A stretch of 64,000 bases of DNA, from contig NKIN01000003.1 of assembly GCA_002255905.1 (NCBI GenBank), positions 99,925-163,924 on the forward strand, read 5' to 3'. Both the position numbers and the translations under genes were made by a program. The notes under the pieces are model-generated. The model did no database searches. It was given only the letters and a program-made list of their open reading frames with translations, and was not told the DNA's origin. Source of the stretch: Burkholderiales bacterium PBB1. GTDB taxonomy: Bacteria; Pseudomonadota; Gammaproteobacteria; Burkholderiales; Burkholderiaceae_C. Positions 1 through 7,926 of the stretch are shown here, in pieces. Position 1 is the stretch's first letter, and every line of letters starts with the position of its first letter.

Positions 1-301
1 GCGTCATCGTTCCCTTGACGCGTGGATCGACGACGAACTGCTGGCGCAGGATGGCAGCCATCGCCCGCGACACTGCGTCGATGTCGGCGTTGACGAAATT
101 CAGTGTCACCGGCTCGCCACGGAATCGGCTGGCCACCGCTTCGGGGGCGGGTGCCTGCGCATGCGACAGGGTGGGCAGCACGCCCAGCGGTGACAGCAGC
201 AGCGACAACGACAACGGTATGCACACCGCGTGGGTGCCAAGGCGCGATGCGTGTGGGCTCCAGCGGCGTGGCAGCAAGGACCTCGAGGCGCGAGCAGTCA
301 T
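1..301 (-). CDS. gspD: Type II secretion secretin GspD, N-terminal fragment
   Basis: GspD forms the outer-membrane secretin channel of the type II secretion system. Only the first 100 codons lie in the window; the gene runs off the left edge. The ATG sits 2 bases after the gspN stop on the same strand. Residues 1 to about 50 form a long signal peptide: Arg-rich start, a Leu/Ser/Pro hydrophobic run, and a probable cleavage site near the motif LSHAQAP. Then follows VTLNFVNADIDAVSRAM and QFVVDPRVKGTMT, which matches the N0 domain that opens secretins of this family. Placing gspD downstream of gspN is consistent with one long gspG-to-gspD operon. gspE and gspF are not visible and presumably lie beyond the edge. 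The family call is firm because the N0 motif and the gene context agree. Confidence 0.93.
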   Translation of the reverse strand, partial: MTARASRSLLPRRWSPHASRLGTHAVCIPLSLSLLLSPLGVLPTLSHAQAPAPEAVASRFRGEPVTLNFVNADIDAVSRAMAAILRQQFVVDPRVKGTMT

Positions 302-303
302 GT

Positions 304-1248
304 CTATCCGATCGAAATGACGGACCGCGCGCCATCGCGCCGTCCGATGATGTTCAGCAGGTTGCCCAGCGCCGCGTCGTTGGGGTCGGCGGCGCTGGCC
401 TCACCCGTGAATCGCAGGCCTGCGAGGCCCCAGGTGCCGTTGCCACTCAGCAGCAAGGCACCTTCCAAGGTTGACAAGGTGATCTGCGCCGGTCCTCCCG
501 AGGCGTTGCCGCGGCGGCTGTCCGGCGACGCGTTCAGTGGTTCTCCCCGCACCGACAGCCGGTAGCTGCCGAGTGTGTCCAGCGTGGACAGTCGCGAGGA
601 GGCGTTGATCAGTTCGACATCCAGCCCGCCGGCCAGGCGCCAACGGCCTTGCGTCGACTCGATCGTGAGGCCTGGGGAGAGCAGCCGCGCCGTTCCGCCC
701 AGGCGCAGGGTGTTCCACGGGGTGCCCAGACCGGTGAGCCAGGCACTCGGCCACTGACCCACCCAGTCGGCCGGCGGCGTCAGGCTCGCGGTATAGCCGT
801 CCAGGCCGGGAACCCAACGCACGGTGACCGGGCCGTGCAGGCAGCACTCCTGGCTGAGCACCACCGCCACCCCCCAACCGCTCGGCCTCGCAGTCCAGGC
901 CAGGCGCCCCGGCAACGCGGCCTGGTCGCGGCTGTCCGGGCCGCCCGTGAGCGCTACCACTGCGCTGCCCGTCCAGACACTGCCGCGTGCATCCAGCAGC
1001 ATCAGGCGCTGTTGCGTTGCGGCCGACACGCCAGCGGCCAGCCAACTCGCCGGCGCAAAGCAGATCAATCCGATCAGCGCACCACTGAGCGCTCCGGCCC
1101 AGCCCCAGCGCGTGCTGCCGGCGCGGGCTCGGCCCCAGGCGACTTCGGCGTAGCTCGATTCGGCCCAGCGGGAGGCAGCCATGCTGTTCTGAAACGCCGT
1201 GCGACCGCGTGCCCGCGGCCCCCGCTTGCCGGGCCAAAGGCCCCTCAT
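304..1248 (-). CDS. gspN: Type II secretion system protein N
   Basis: GspN is an accessory inner-membrane protein of type II secretion that is present in only some systems. The product is about 314 aa: an Arg-rich cytoplasmic start, one membrane segment at roughly residues 49-68 (GALSGALIGLICFAPASWL), then a periplasmic domain rich in LDARGSVWTGSA-type strands, as in the T2SSN family. The chosen ATG at 1248 overlaps the gspM stop as ATGA. An alternative ATG at 1182 (MAASRWAES) would shorten the N-terminus by 22 residues and still keep the membrane segment. It lies between gspM and gspD, so the operon order is G-H-I-J-K-L-M-N-D. Its exact role in pilus or secretin assembly is not settled for the family. 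Confidence 0.88.
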   Translation of the reverse strand: MRGLWPGKRGPRARGRTAFQNSMAASRWAESSYAEVAWGRARAGSTRWGWAGALSGALIGLICFAPASWLAAGVSAATQQRLMLLDARGSVWTGSAVVALTGGPDSRDQAALPGRLAWTARPSGWGVAVVLSQECCLHGPVTVRWVPGLDGYTASLTPPADWVGQWPSAWLTGLGTPWNTLRLGGTARLLSPGLTIESTQGRWRLAGGLDVELINASSRLSTLDTLGSYRLSVRGEPLNASPDSRRGNASGGPAQITLSTLEGALLLSGNGTWGLAGLRFTGEASAADPNDAALGNLLNIIGRRDGARSVISIG

Positions 1249-1796
1249 CGCTGACCCCCCGGGCTCAGCACCAGCGTACCGCTGTAGCCCTGTGCGCCCC
1301 GAGTGAGTTGGAGCTGTGTGGCGCGCATGCGTGATGCGCTGCGCACTTCGGCCAGCCAGTCGCGCAGTTCGTCGCCGCTCAGGCCGTTGACCGCGACGGT
1401 GGCGAGCTCGCCCTGCCATTGCAGCGATGCGCGTCCGGCAAAGCGGGTCATCGTCCCTTGCAGCGCCGCGTTGGCTTGTGCGCTCGGAACCGGTGCAATC
1501 GCGCGCAGTTCAGTGGCTTCGGCCGCCAGCCGATTCAGACGCTGGAGTTGGGTGCCTTGCTGATCGATGCGGGCAGGCGCCTCGCGCAGGGTTCGCCAGG
1601 CGGGCTGAATCGCCACGCTCCAGAGCAGCAGGACGCCGACCAGCCATGCCGCCGCGCTCAGCCCGGCACGTTCGCGTGCGGCGAGCGCTGTCCAGCGGGC
1701 CCGCAGCGTTTCTCGTGCTGTGATCCATGAAGCCGTACCCAAGCGGCGATCATCGGATCGGGTGGTGCCCGCGGGCGCGCTGGCCGGACGGCTCAT
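1245..1796 (-). CDS. gspM: Type II secretion system protein M
   Basis: GspM is a bitopic inner-membrane protein that pairs with GspL in the assembly platform energised by the GspE ATPase. The product is 183 aa, usual for the family. There is a short cytoplasmic tail, a single membrane segment at about residues 46-62 (LSAAAWLVGVLLLWSVA), a coiled-coil-prone stretch (IDQQGTQLQRLNRLAAEA), and a small periplasmic ferredoxin-like domain ending in VLSPGGQR. Its ATG overlaps the gspL stop by 4 bases and its stop overlaps the gspN ATG, so translation is probably coupled through gspL-M-N. Sequence conservation in GspM is low, so the call rests on size, topology and position. Confidence 0.9.
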   Translation of the reverse strand: MSRPASAPAGTTRSDDRRLGTASWITARETLRARWTALAARERAGLSAAAWLVGVLLLWSVAIQPAWRTLREAPARIDQQGTQLQRLNRLAAEATELRAIAPVPSAQANAALQGTMTRFAGRASLQWQGELATVAVNGLSGDELRDWLAEVRSASRMRATQLQLTRGAQGYSGTLVLSPGGQR

Positions 1797-3061
1797 GGCG
1801 TCGGGCCCGCCGCGGGGCTCAGGCTGACCCGGCCATCGGCCGCATCGACCTGCCAGCCGGCCGGTTGCAACTGGCTGCGGAATTGCGTCACCTCGGCGTC
1901 GCTCCAGCCGGTGGCCGACAGCGTGAGCCGCCCCGACTCGTAGCGCAGGCTGTCCACCGGGGGCTGGCTCGGCGGCCAGGCGGCTGCGGCGGCCAGCAGC
2001 ATCGGTTCGACATCGGTCGCTGAAGGGCGACCCGCGGTCGCGCGCAATGTGTCCACCTCGCGCTGCATCTGCAGCGGTGCGTCGAGCACCGCGCTGACCT
2101 GCGGGAAGGTGGCCTGCAGCAGCGAGACCATCGCCTGTCGCTGGGAATCGAGTTCAGAGCGCAGATGCCAGGCCCACAGATTCAGACCGAGCAACTGCAC
2201 CACCAGCAGGGCCAGCAGGCCCATGCGCACCGGCCGCCAACCCGGACTCAGCCAACGGCGCCAGGCGTCGCGTGCGGCACGGGTGCCGCGGTGGCGGGCG
2301 GCCAGATCGAACTGGCGGAGATTCCACAGTGTGCGCGTGGCCTGCAAGGCGCGCTCGCCAGCCGACACCACCGCCACGGGCGCGGCCAGCCAGCGTTCTG
2401 CGGTGGTCGCCACTTCGGGTGTGGCGGTCCAGCGCGCATCGGCTGGTAGCTCGGCGGGCAGCAACGCCCGCGCGAGACCGCCTTGCAAGCGCAGCACGGC
2501 CACGCCATCCTCATGCGACCAGGTCAGCAACACGTCCTGGGGCGCGCCGCTGCCATGCACCGAGGCCTCACCCTGCGCCGCAGTGAAATGACCGGAGGGG
2601 GGCGAGTCGGGCCAGACCGCTGGCACCACCCGGTCCACGAACACCCGGTGACGTTCCAACTCGGCCAGCTCGCCACGCAACCAGTGACGGTTGACCGCGG
2701 CGACCCATGTCGGTTGGCCGGCAGTGGCGTTCGGTGCGAGCGCCAGATGCGTGGCATCGGCATCGTCGAGCAGGGCTTCTTCGAGCACGCCAGTGAGCGC
2801 GGCGCGCAACCGCGCCGACGGTGCCTTCGGCAAGGTGATGCGGTGCCAGGCGATATCGCTGTCCCCCACCACGGCGATCACGCTGTCGGCTTTGGGCAGC
2901 AGCGCCGCGGCGCTTCGGCCCTGGGACACCGGCGTGAAGCCGTCGCGACTCAACAGGTACTCGAACTCGTTCTCAGCGGACGAACCGCCGGGGGCGGCCC
3001 CGTCAGCATGGCGGCTGCGCAGGCGGAGCCGCGGCGACAGTGAGATGACGAGGATGGACAT
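1793..3061 (-). CDS. gspL: Type II secretion system protein L
   Basis: GspL is the inner-membrane platform protein that binds the GspE ATPase through its cytoplasmic actin-like domain. The product is 422 aa from the ATG at 3061 (MSILVISLSPRL). Residues 1 to about 260 form the cytoplasmic domain, including VIAVVGDSDIAWHRITLPKA, a motif typical of GspL. A membrane segment follows at about 280-297 (MGLLALLVVQLLGLNLWAW). The rest is the periplasmic domain, with a coiled coil then a ferredoxin-like fold. The 147 bases between its start and the gspK stop form the only sizeable gap in the gsp operon. I saw no clear promoter there, although TAAACT lies about 50 bases upstream of the start. Confidence 0.92.
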   Translation of the reverse strand: MSILVISLSPRLRLRSRHADGAAPGGSSAENEFEYLLSRDGFTPVSQGRSAAALLPKADSVIAVVGDSDIAWHRITLPKAPSARLRAALTGVLEEALLDDADATHLALAPNATAGQPTWVAAVNRHWLRGELAELERHRVFVDRVVPAVWPDSPPSGHFTAAQGEASVHGSGAPQDVLLTWSHEDGVAVLRLQGGLARALLPAELPADARWTATPEVATTAERWLAAPVAVVSAGERALQATRTLWNLRQFDLAARHRGTRAARDAWRRWLSPGWRPVRMGLLALLVVQLLGLNLWAWHLRSELDSQRQAMVSLLQATFPQVSAVLDAPLQMQREVDTLRATAGRPSATDVEPMLLAAAAAWPPSQPPVDSLRYESGRLTLSATGWSDAEVTQFRSQLQPAGWQVDAADGRVSLSPAAGPTP

Positions 3062-3208
3062 GAAGCGAGGTGGCACGCCCGGGCGGGCAGTCGCCGAGTT
3101 TAGTCGTGGCTCCTGAAGGGAAATGGCACTGCGACCCCTGCCGAGGCAATCCCGGCCTGCGCGCCAGCGTGACCGAAGTCTCGCCGATCGACGCGACAGA
3201 ATGGCGAC

Positions 3209-4168
3209 TCAGTTCGGCGCATCTTGCAGGTTCACCCGCTGGCGCTGCAGCGAGAGCACTTCCAGGCCGCGCCGCTCGACCAGCGAGAGTTCTTCGAGCA
3301 CCCGGTCGCCCAGGCGGATGCGCCCACGCACCTCGAAGAAGCTCGACTTCACATCCACCCGCGAGGCATCCAGCGTCAGCGACGGAGGGATCAGGGCCTG
3401 GGCCTCGGCAAGCGACTTGAACGGGGTGCGCTGCCGGCTTTGCACCAGCCGCCCGGCGGCACCCAGGTCCATGCCATCGACGCTGGCAGCGATCACCTCC
3501 CGCGAGGCGGTGTTCAGGTTGATCGGCGTACGTACCGGCAGCAGCACGACCAGCGGCGCGATCCGACGCACCGTGTCGCGGTCCACCCCCAGCCAGCTCA
3601 GCTGCGCCACGGTGCGCGGCAGCAGGGGTGGCGTTGCTGTGCGGCCCTCGGTGCCCGGCCGCGAGAGCGCATCGCGCAGTCCCGTGGCAAGCCGGTCGGC
3701 GAGGTCAGGCGCCACGCCGATCGAATCGAACAGGCGCCGGGTCGCGGCCAGTTCGGCGGGCACCACCTTGCCATCGCTGCCGACCAGATTGCGCAGGTTG
3801 TAGCGCGCCTGTGCGTCGGTGATCTGCCCCGAGAGAAAGGCCTCGGGCCCGTCGTCGGTGCGGGTCTTGTCGGCTGCCAGAAAGCTCGACAGCCGGGCTT
3901 CTGCCAGCGGCGTGGCCCACGGATCGCTGAGCGTGGTCGCACCACCGGACTTGGCGTCTTCGCGCAGGATCAACCGTGCCCAGTCGAGCGCGCCCGCCAG
4001 GATCCAGGCCGACTGTGTGCGCGCCCGCTCGGCACTTTCGACTTGCACCGCGCGCCACTGTTGCCACACCATCGCCGAGGCCAGGCTGCTGACCAGCACG
4101 ACGATCAGCATCGCCGTCAGCAGCGCCGCACCCGCCTGCTGCCGGGACCGGCTTCCGGGGGCGGTCAT
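3209..4168 (-). CDS. gspK: Type II secretion minor pseudopilin GspK
   Basis: GspK is the large minor pseudopilin that caps the periplasmic pseudopilus with GspI and GspJ. The 319-aa product has a 13-residue leader ending in QQAG and then the hydrophobic segment AALLTAMLIVVLVSSLASA. As in other GspK proteins, the Glu normally found at position 5 of the mature pseudopilin is absent. A large globular domain follows; it carries the NLNTASREVIAA helix-hairpin-helix-like stretch near residue 215 that is characteristic of GspK. The ATG at 4168 overlaps the gspJ stop by 4 bases. Processing by the PilD/GspO prepilin peptidase is expected, but that gene is not in the window. Confidence 0.93.
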   Translation of the reverse strand: MTAPGSRSRQQAGAALLTAMLIVVLVSSLASAMVWQQWRAVQVESAERARTQSAWILAGALDWARLILREDAKSGGATTLSDPWATPLAEARLSSFLAADKTRTDDGPEAFLSGQITDAQARYNLRNLVGSDGKVVPAELAATRRLFDSIGVAPDLADRLATGLRDALSRPGTEGRTATPPLLPRTVAQLSWLGVDRDTVRRIAPLVVLLPVRTPINLNTASREVIAASVDGMDLGAAGRLVQSRQRTPFKSLAEAQALIPPSLTLDASRVDVKSSFFEVRGRIRLGDRVLEELSLVERRGLEVLSLQRQRVNLQDAPN

Positions 4169-4848
4169 GGCGGTGAGGGCCCGAAGGCGACGTCGCGTGT
4201 GAGGGTGCCGTCGCTGCCGTCATTCAAGGTCAGCACCAGCCGCAGGCCCGAAGGCAGCGCCGTGCGCACGCTCACCGGTACGCCGCTGGCAGGCGATGCG
4301 GTCGCCACCACGTTGCCGGTGGATTGGCAGTTGCTCCAGGCGTTGCCGCGGTAGCAATACAGTTGCAGATCGGATACGTTGTCCAGCGTGCGCAGCAGCG
4401 CGGGGTCATTGGACTGCAGCAACTGGCTGCGCAGCCAGCTGTCCTGCAGCGCGGCGCTGCCAGTGACCGATGGCCCGGCCCAGCGCATCCATTGCCGGCG
4501 CTCAGGGTTGCCCTGTGTCGTGTTGCCGGTCAGCGACCAGGCCACCAACTGCACGCCCTCGCCACTGCGGCGCGTCAGCCGCAGTGTCTTGCCGTCGTAG
4601 TTGAACGCAGGCACGGCATCGGTCTCCTGCAAAGACGCCAGGTCCTGTTCCCACTGGGCCATCACGGCGCCCAGGCGCAGCGTTTGATCCAGCCTGGCCT
4701 GGCTGGCGTCGCGGGTGCGCACGATGCCGTCGATGCCCTGCCAACCCATCACTGCCAGGGTGGCCATGATGCCGAGCGCGACCAGCACTTCCACCAGGGT
4801 GAAGCCCCGGCTGGCGGCGGTGGTGGATGTGCCCCGTGCCATGGTCAT
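4165..4848 (-). CDS. gspJ: Type II secretion minor pseudopilin GspJ
   Basis: GspJ is a minor pseudopilin of the trimeric GspI-J-K tip. The product is 227 aa. The prepilin leader MTMARGTSTTAASRG is cleaved before FTLVEVLVALGIMATLAV, with Phe at +1 and Glu at +5 as required by the prepilin peptidase. The globular part contains QWEQDLASLQETDAVPAF and LRLTRRSGEG, typical of GspJ. The chosen ATG at 4848 overlaps the gspI stop by 4 bases. A second in-frame ATG at 4842 would only shorten the leader by two residues. Confidence 0.93.
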   Translation of the reverse strand: MTMARGTSTTAASRGFTLVEVLVALGIMATLAVMGWQGIDGIVRTRDASQARLDQTLRLGAVMAQWEQDLASLQETDAVPAFNYDGKTLRLTRRSGEGVQLVAWSLTGNTTQGNPERRQWMRWAGPSVTGSAALQDSWLRSQLLQSNDPALLRTLDNVSDLQLYCYRGNAWSNCQSTGNVVATASPASGVPVSVRTALPSGLRLVLTLNDGSDGTLTRDVAFGPSPP

Positions 4849-5213
4849 TGGTTCGGCAGGATTGCCGACAGCGTCAGCAGCGGCTCGCCGGCGTCATTGC
4901 TCATCTGCGTGTCGACACGCCGGAAGTTCGGGTTCGGTGTCGGTTCCACCCGGTAGGTGCCGAAGTAGGTGTGACCCAGTTGCTCGCAGCTGAAGGTCGA
5001 TTCGCCGATGTCGGGAAACACCTTGGCAAGCTTCAGCCCGGTGAGGTGGTTGTCGGCACACCACTGCGCCTCACTGATCTCGGCCAGCCGCTGTGCATTG
5101 TTCAGCAGCGCGCCGGCGGCCTTGATCCCCGCGCCGAGCGTGATCGCGACGATGACCAGCGCGACCAGCACCTCGATCAGCGTGAACCCACGCGACGCTC
5201 GGGCTGGCTTCAC
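4845..5213 (-). CDS. gspI: Type II secretion minor pseudopilin GspI
   Basis: GspI is a small minor pseudopilin and the assembly nucleus of the pseudopilus tip. The product is 122 aa, normal for GspI. The leader MKPARASRG is followed by FTLIEVLVALVIVAITLGAG. Then comes the conserved Trp-containing stretch SEAQWCADNHLTGLKL, which matches the GspI pattern of W-A-x-N. The start is GTG at 5213, because GTGA overlaps the gspH stop by 4 bases and no in-frame ATG lies ahead of the prepilin leader. Translation is therefore probably coupled to gspH. Confidence 0.92.
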   Translation of the reverse strand: MKPARASRGFTLIEVLVALVIVAITLGAGIKAAGALLNNAQRLAEISEAQWCADNHLTGLKLAKVFPDIGESTFSCEQLGHTYFGTYRVEPTPNPNFRRVDTQMSNDAGEPLLTLSAILPNQ

Positions 5214-5713
5214 CGCGACACCGGTGGGGTCTCGTCGCTCAAGACCGCGAAGGGCCCCAGGCCATCGGTCGCCAGGGTCAGTCGGCTGTCGCCCAGTCGC
5301 AGCGTGATGCGTTGGGCGCCGATCAGCGGCTCGGGGCCCAGCACGATATCGGGCGCACCGATCACGTTGGCGGTGACGCCCTCAGACAGCCAGCGCCGGG
5401 GCAATCCGGCAGACATCGGCAAGCCAACGAAGGTGAAGTCGGCCGGGGTGTCGCCCGCGCCAGGGCGGTCGCTGGCGATCGAGCGCGGCAGCCAGTGCAC
5501 CTCCAGCCCCGAGGCCCGCGCCTCGGCGCGGGCTGATTCAAACAGTGCGGCCAGTCGGGCGCCTTCCTTCTCCAGGAGCGTGTCGGACGGATCGCGCAAG
5601 GCCAGGCTCACCACCGCAGACGCCAGCGCGATGATCGCCACCACGACCATCAGCTCGATCAAGGTGAAGCCGGCAGATCTCGTCTGCCGGTCAGGACTCG
5701 GCGAAAGCGCCAT
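5210..5713 (-). CDS. gspH: Type II secretion minor pseudopilin GspH
   Basis: GspH is a minor pseudopilin located near the tip of the pseudopilus. From the ATG at 5713 the product is 167 aa: a 15-residue leader (MALSPSPDRQTRSAG), then FTLIELMVVVAIIALASAVV. The globular domain has ESARAEARASGLEVHWLP, the stretch that follows the pilin helix in GspH/FimT proteins. A longer frame extends upstream to 5779 but would overlap the end of gspG by 53 bases and lengthen the leader beyond normal, so I use 5713, which leaves 13 bases after the gspG stop. Confidence 0.91.
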   Translation of the reverse strand: MALSPSPDRQTRSAGFTLIELMVVVAIIALASAVVSLALRDPSDTLLEKEGARLAALFESARAEARASGLEVHWLPRSIASDRPGAGDTPADFTFVGLPMSAGLPRRWLSEGVTANVIGAPDIVLGPEPLIGAQRITLRLGDSRLTLATDGLGPFAVLSDETPPVSR

Positions 5714-5726
5714 CGGCGTCAGTCGA

Positions 5727-6206
5727 TCACTGCCAGGACCCGATGTCAGCGTCGTTGCCTTCACCACCGACGACGCCATCGGCGCCCAGGCTGTAGATGT
5801 CGATGTCGCCCTTGACGCCTGGGTTGGCGAACTGGTACGGCCTGCCCCACGGGTCGTTGGGCAGCTTGTCCAGGTAAGGCTTCCAGTTGGGTGGGATCGC
5901 GCCGACGGTGGGCTTGGCCACCAGTGCCTTCAGGCCCTGCTCGGCGCTGGGAAAGCGCTGGTTGTCCAGCTTGTAGAGCTTCAGCGCCTGCATCAGGTTG
6001 TTGACGTCGGTGCGGGCGGCGGTCACGCGGGCGTCGTCGGCGCGGTTGAGCACATTCGGCACGATCAACGCCGCCAGCACGCCAATGATGACCAGCACCA
6101 CCATCAATTCGATCAGCGTGAAGCCGCCGCTGCGCATGCGCCGGATGCCGATCGACGTGGTCCGCGCGTGGAAGCGTGAGAGAGGTCCAGAATCTATCAT
6201 TGACAT
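5727..6206 (-). CDS. gspG: Type II secretion major pseudopilin GspG
   Basis: GspG polymerises into the type II pseudopilus. The mature part, FTLIELMVVLVIIGVLAALI onward, is near-canonical. It includes KLYKLDNQRFPSAEQGLKAL, the DPWGRPYQF motif, and a C-terminal segment with Asp and Asn residues (DIYSLGADG) that binds calcium in family members. The start is uncertain: ATG at 6206 gives a 28-residue leader, the next ATG is at 6200, and ATG at 6137 gives a five-residue leader (MRSGG). A GGGATGG stretch lies just before 6206. It is the first gene of the minus-strand gsp operon and diverges from gspC across a 58-base gap that holds a perfect palindrome. Confidence 0.94.
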   Translation of the reverse strand: MSMIDSGPLSRFHARTTSIGIRRMRSGGFTLIELMVVLVIIGVLAALIVPNVLNRADDARVTAARTDVNNLMQALKLYKLDNQRFPSAEQGLKALVAKPTVGAIPPNWKPYLDKLPNDPWGRPYQFANPGVKGDIDIYSLGADGVVGGEGNDADIGSWQ

Positions 6207-6211
6207 GTCGC

Positions 6212-6233
6212 CATCCCGGCCGCGGCCGGGATG
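6212..6233. promoter_or_regulatory. Perfect 22-base palindrome between gspG and gspC
   Basis: The half-site CATCCCGGCCG is followed directly by its exact reverse complement, so all 22 positions pair with no spacer. It fills much of the 58-base gap between the divergent starts of gspG (6206) and gspC (6265), beginning 6 bases from the gspG ATG. Position and symmetry fit an operator for a dimeric regulator acting on both directions, but it could equally be a scattered repeat. No regulator gene is adjacent. Function is inferred only. Confidence 0.4.
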
Positions 6234-6264
6234 CGCGGCTGTCGCGGCGCATGATAATCGTCGC

Positions 6265-6837
6265 ATGTTGTCCCGCTCGGTCGCATTCCTCGTTTGGGCC
6301 CTGGTCGCTGGGACAGCCGTGTTCTGGGGCACCCGACTGCTGGCGCGACCCACCGCCTCGCCGGTGCCGGTGGTGGCGATGGAGTCGGCCCTGACAGTCA
6401 ACGCCGATGTGTCGCGATTGCTGGGTGCGGCGCCGACGGCCCAGGCTGCGCCGATCGAGGTTGCGCCGCCACTCAGCAGCCGGTTTCGCCTGTTGGGCGT
6501 GGTGGCACCGCAACCCCCCAGTGAGCAGGGCCTGGCGCTGATTTCAGTGGATGGGCAGCCGCCGCGCGTGTACCGCGTCGGCGCCGCCATCGATGGCGAT
6601 CTGATGCTGCGCGCTGTCCAGTTGCGCGCGGCCACCGTCGCGTCCTCGCGCAGCAGCAACGACGCGGCAACGTCTTTCGTGCTCGAGTTGCCGGCGATTT
6701 CGACGGCCGCCACAGGTGCGCTGCCACCAGCTGGATTCAACAGCCCGCAGTTTGCGCCCCCGGTCGCGCCAGGCGTCCCCGATCGTGACCCGGTCAGCAG
6801 TTTCGAGCCGCCCGCCGCAGGCCGGCCTCCGCGCTGA
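6265..6837 (+). CDS. gspC: Short type II secretion protein C
   Basis: GspC links the inner-membrane platform to the secretin. The 190-aa product has an N-terminal membrane segment at about residues 6-20 (VAFLVWALVAGTAVFWG). A homology-region domain follows: FRLLGVVAPQPPSEQGLALISVDGQ, then VGAAIDGDLMLRAVQ, the normal secretin-binding part. After about residue 150 it ends in a Pro-rich tail (QFAPPVAPGVPDRDPVS). No PDZ domain or coiled coil follows, so it is much shorter than enterobacterial GspC (about 270 aa). It is transcribed away from the rest of the gsp genes. The hexamer GATAAT ends 6 bases before the ATG and no Shine-Dalgarno sequence is visible, so the message may be leaderless. Confidence 0.85.
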   Translation: MLSRSVAFLVWALVAGTAVFWGTRLLARPTASPVPVVAMESALTVNADVSRLLGAAPTAQAAPIEVAPPLSSRFRLLGVVAPQPPSEQGLALISVDGQPPRVYRVGAAIDGDLMLRAVQLRAATVASSRSSNDAATSFVLELPAISTAATGALPPAGFNSPQFAPPVAPGVPDRDPVSSFEPPAAGRPPR

Positions 6838-6864
6838 GCAAGCCGCGCCGCGCGCCTCAGACGC

Positions 6865-7914
6865 TCAGGTCATCGCGCCCGGTTGGCTGGGGCCTGGGTC
6901 TTCGCCATCGGCGAGTTCGGTGAGCAGCGCGGCCGCGCTGCGGATCAAGGGCCAGGCGAGCGTGGCGCCGGTGCCGTCGATGCTGTCCATGCCGAGTTCA
7001 AGCATCGCCGAAGCCTGGAACAGGCCCAATGCGCGATCGAGCCCACGGTGGTCGTTGCTGCGGCAGAACACGCAGTAATCGACCACGGTCGGTGCGATGT
7101 GTGAGCCGACCACCAGCGCCGCACAAGCTGCCAGTCCATCGACCATGATCAGGTGCCGCTTGCCGGCGGCCACCATCATCAGTCCGACCATCATCGCGAT
7201 CTCGAAGCCGCCGAAAGCCGCCAGCACCTCGATCGGATCGGCGACCTCCTTGTGGCGCCCCTGCGAGCCCTGCAGCACCACCATCATCGCGGCCAGATCG
7301 GCAGGCTTCATCGTCGGACCGGAGAGCACAAAATCGCGCACCGGCACATTCGCCAGCCGCGACAGCACCAGCGCAGAGGCCTGCGCCGATCCGACACCGA
7401 TGCCCGCACAGACCACCGCATTGCCAGGCAGCGAATCGCCGATTTCCATGCCCGCGCGAATCGCGGCATGCGCCTGCTCCAGCGACATGGCCGCAGTGAC
7501 GCGCGAATTGCGCGTGCCGTGGGCAATCTTGCGCGACAGCAGCCGGGCGTGCCTCGGCAGCGTTTCAGCCACGCCCGAATCGACCACGGACAACTCCAGC
7601 CCCTGAATGCGGGCGAACACCGACAGTGGCATCTGCGAGGTCAGCAGCGAGTGCACCACCTGCGTTGTCGAGTGGCGCTCGCCGGCGCCGATGCCATCGA
7701 CCGCAATGCCATGGTCTGCCGCGAAGACCACGACCTGCGGTGCATTGAAGCGCGGCTTGAGGGTGTTCTGGATCAGACCCAATCGCACTGCCAGTGGCTC
7801 CAGCTCGCCCAGCTCACCCGTGGTCTGACTGCGCAGCAGGAGCTTCTCGCGCAAGGCAAGCTCAAGCTCCATGTTGCCGGTCGGCGAAATCAGGTTGTGG
7901 TAGCTGTTGGCCAT
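6865..7914 (-). CDS. cobT: CobT-family phosphoribosyltransferase with altered active site
   Basis: CobT transfers phosphoribose from nicotinate mononucleotide to the lower-ligand base of cobamides. The 349-aa product follows the family along its length: a VVFAADHGIAVDG motif (residues 62-74), SLEQAHAAIRAGMEIGD, DPIEVLAAFGGFEIA, and a C-terminal GTGATLAWPL. Three signatures differ. The usual PGSLGRLE is TGELGELE (residues 32-39). The usual GEMGIGNTT is AGIGVGSAQ (residues 170-178), removing one conserved Glu. The Glu before GTGA, the catalytic base in Salmonella CobT, is Asp313. The comparison is from memory. The gene may therefore use another base, be slow, or not be a CobT enzyme at all. It starts 12 bases after ilvA's stop position on the same strand. 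No other cobamide gene is near, and no B12 riboswitch was seen. Confidence 0.7.
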   Translation of the reverse strand: MANSYHNLISPTGNMELELALREKLLLRSQTTGELGELEPLAVRLGLIQNTLKPRFNAPQVVVFAADHGIAVDGIGAGERHSTTQVVHSLLTSQMPLSVFARIQGLELSVVDSGVAETLPRHARLLSRKIAHGTRNSRVTAAMSLEQAHAAIRAGMEIGDSLPGNAVVCAGIGVGSAQASALVLSRLANVPVRDFVLSGPTMKPADLAAMMVVLQGSQGRHKEVADPIEVLAAFGGFEIAMMVGLMMVAAGKRHLIMVDGLAACAALVVGSHIAPTVVDYCVFCRSNDHRGLDRALGLFQASAMLELGMDSIDGTGATLAWPLIRSAAALLTELADGEDPGPSQPGAMT

Positions 7915-7926
7915 GGTCTCGGCGAC

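Noticed and set aside
5727-6740. A 337-codon version of gspG reaching upstream through gspC
   Set aside because: The extra N-terminal 178 residues are antisense to gspC and unlike any pseudopilin; prepilin leaders are short, so a start at 6206 or later is used.
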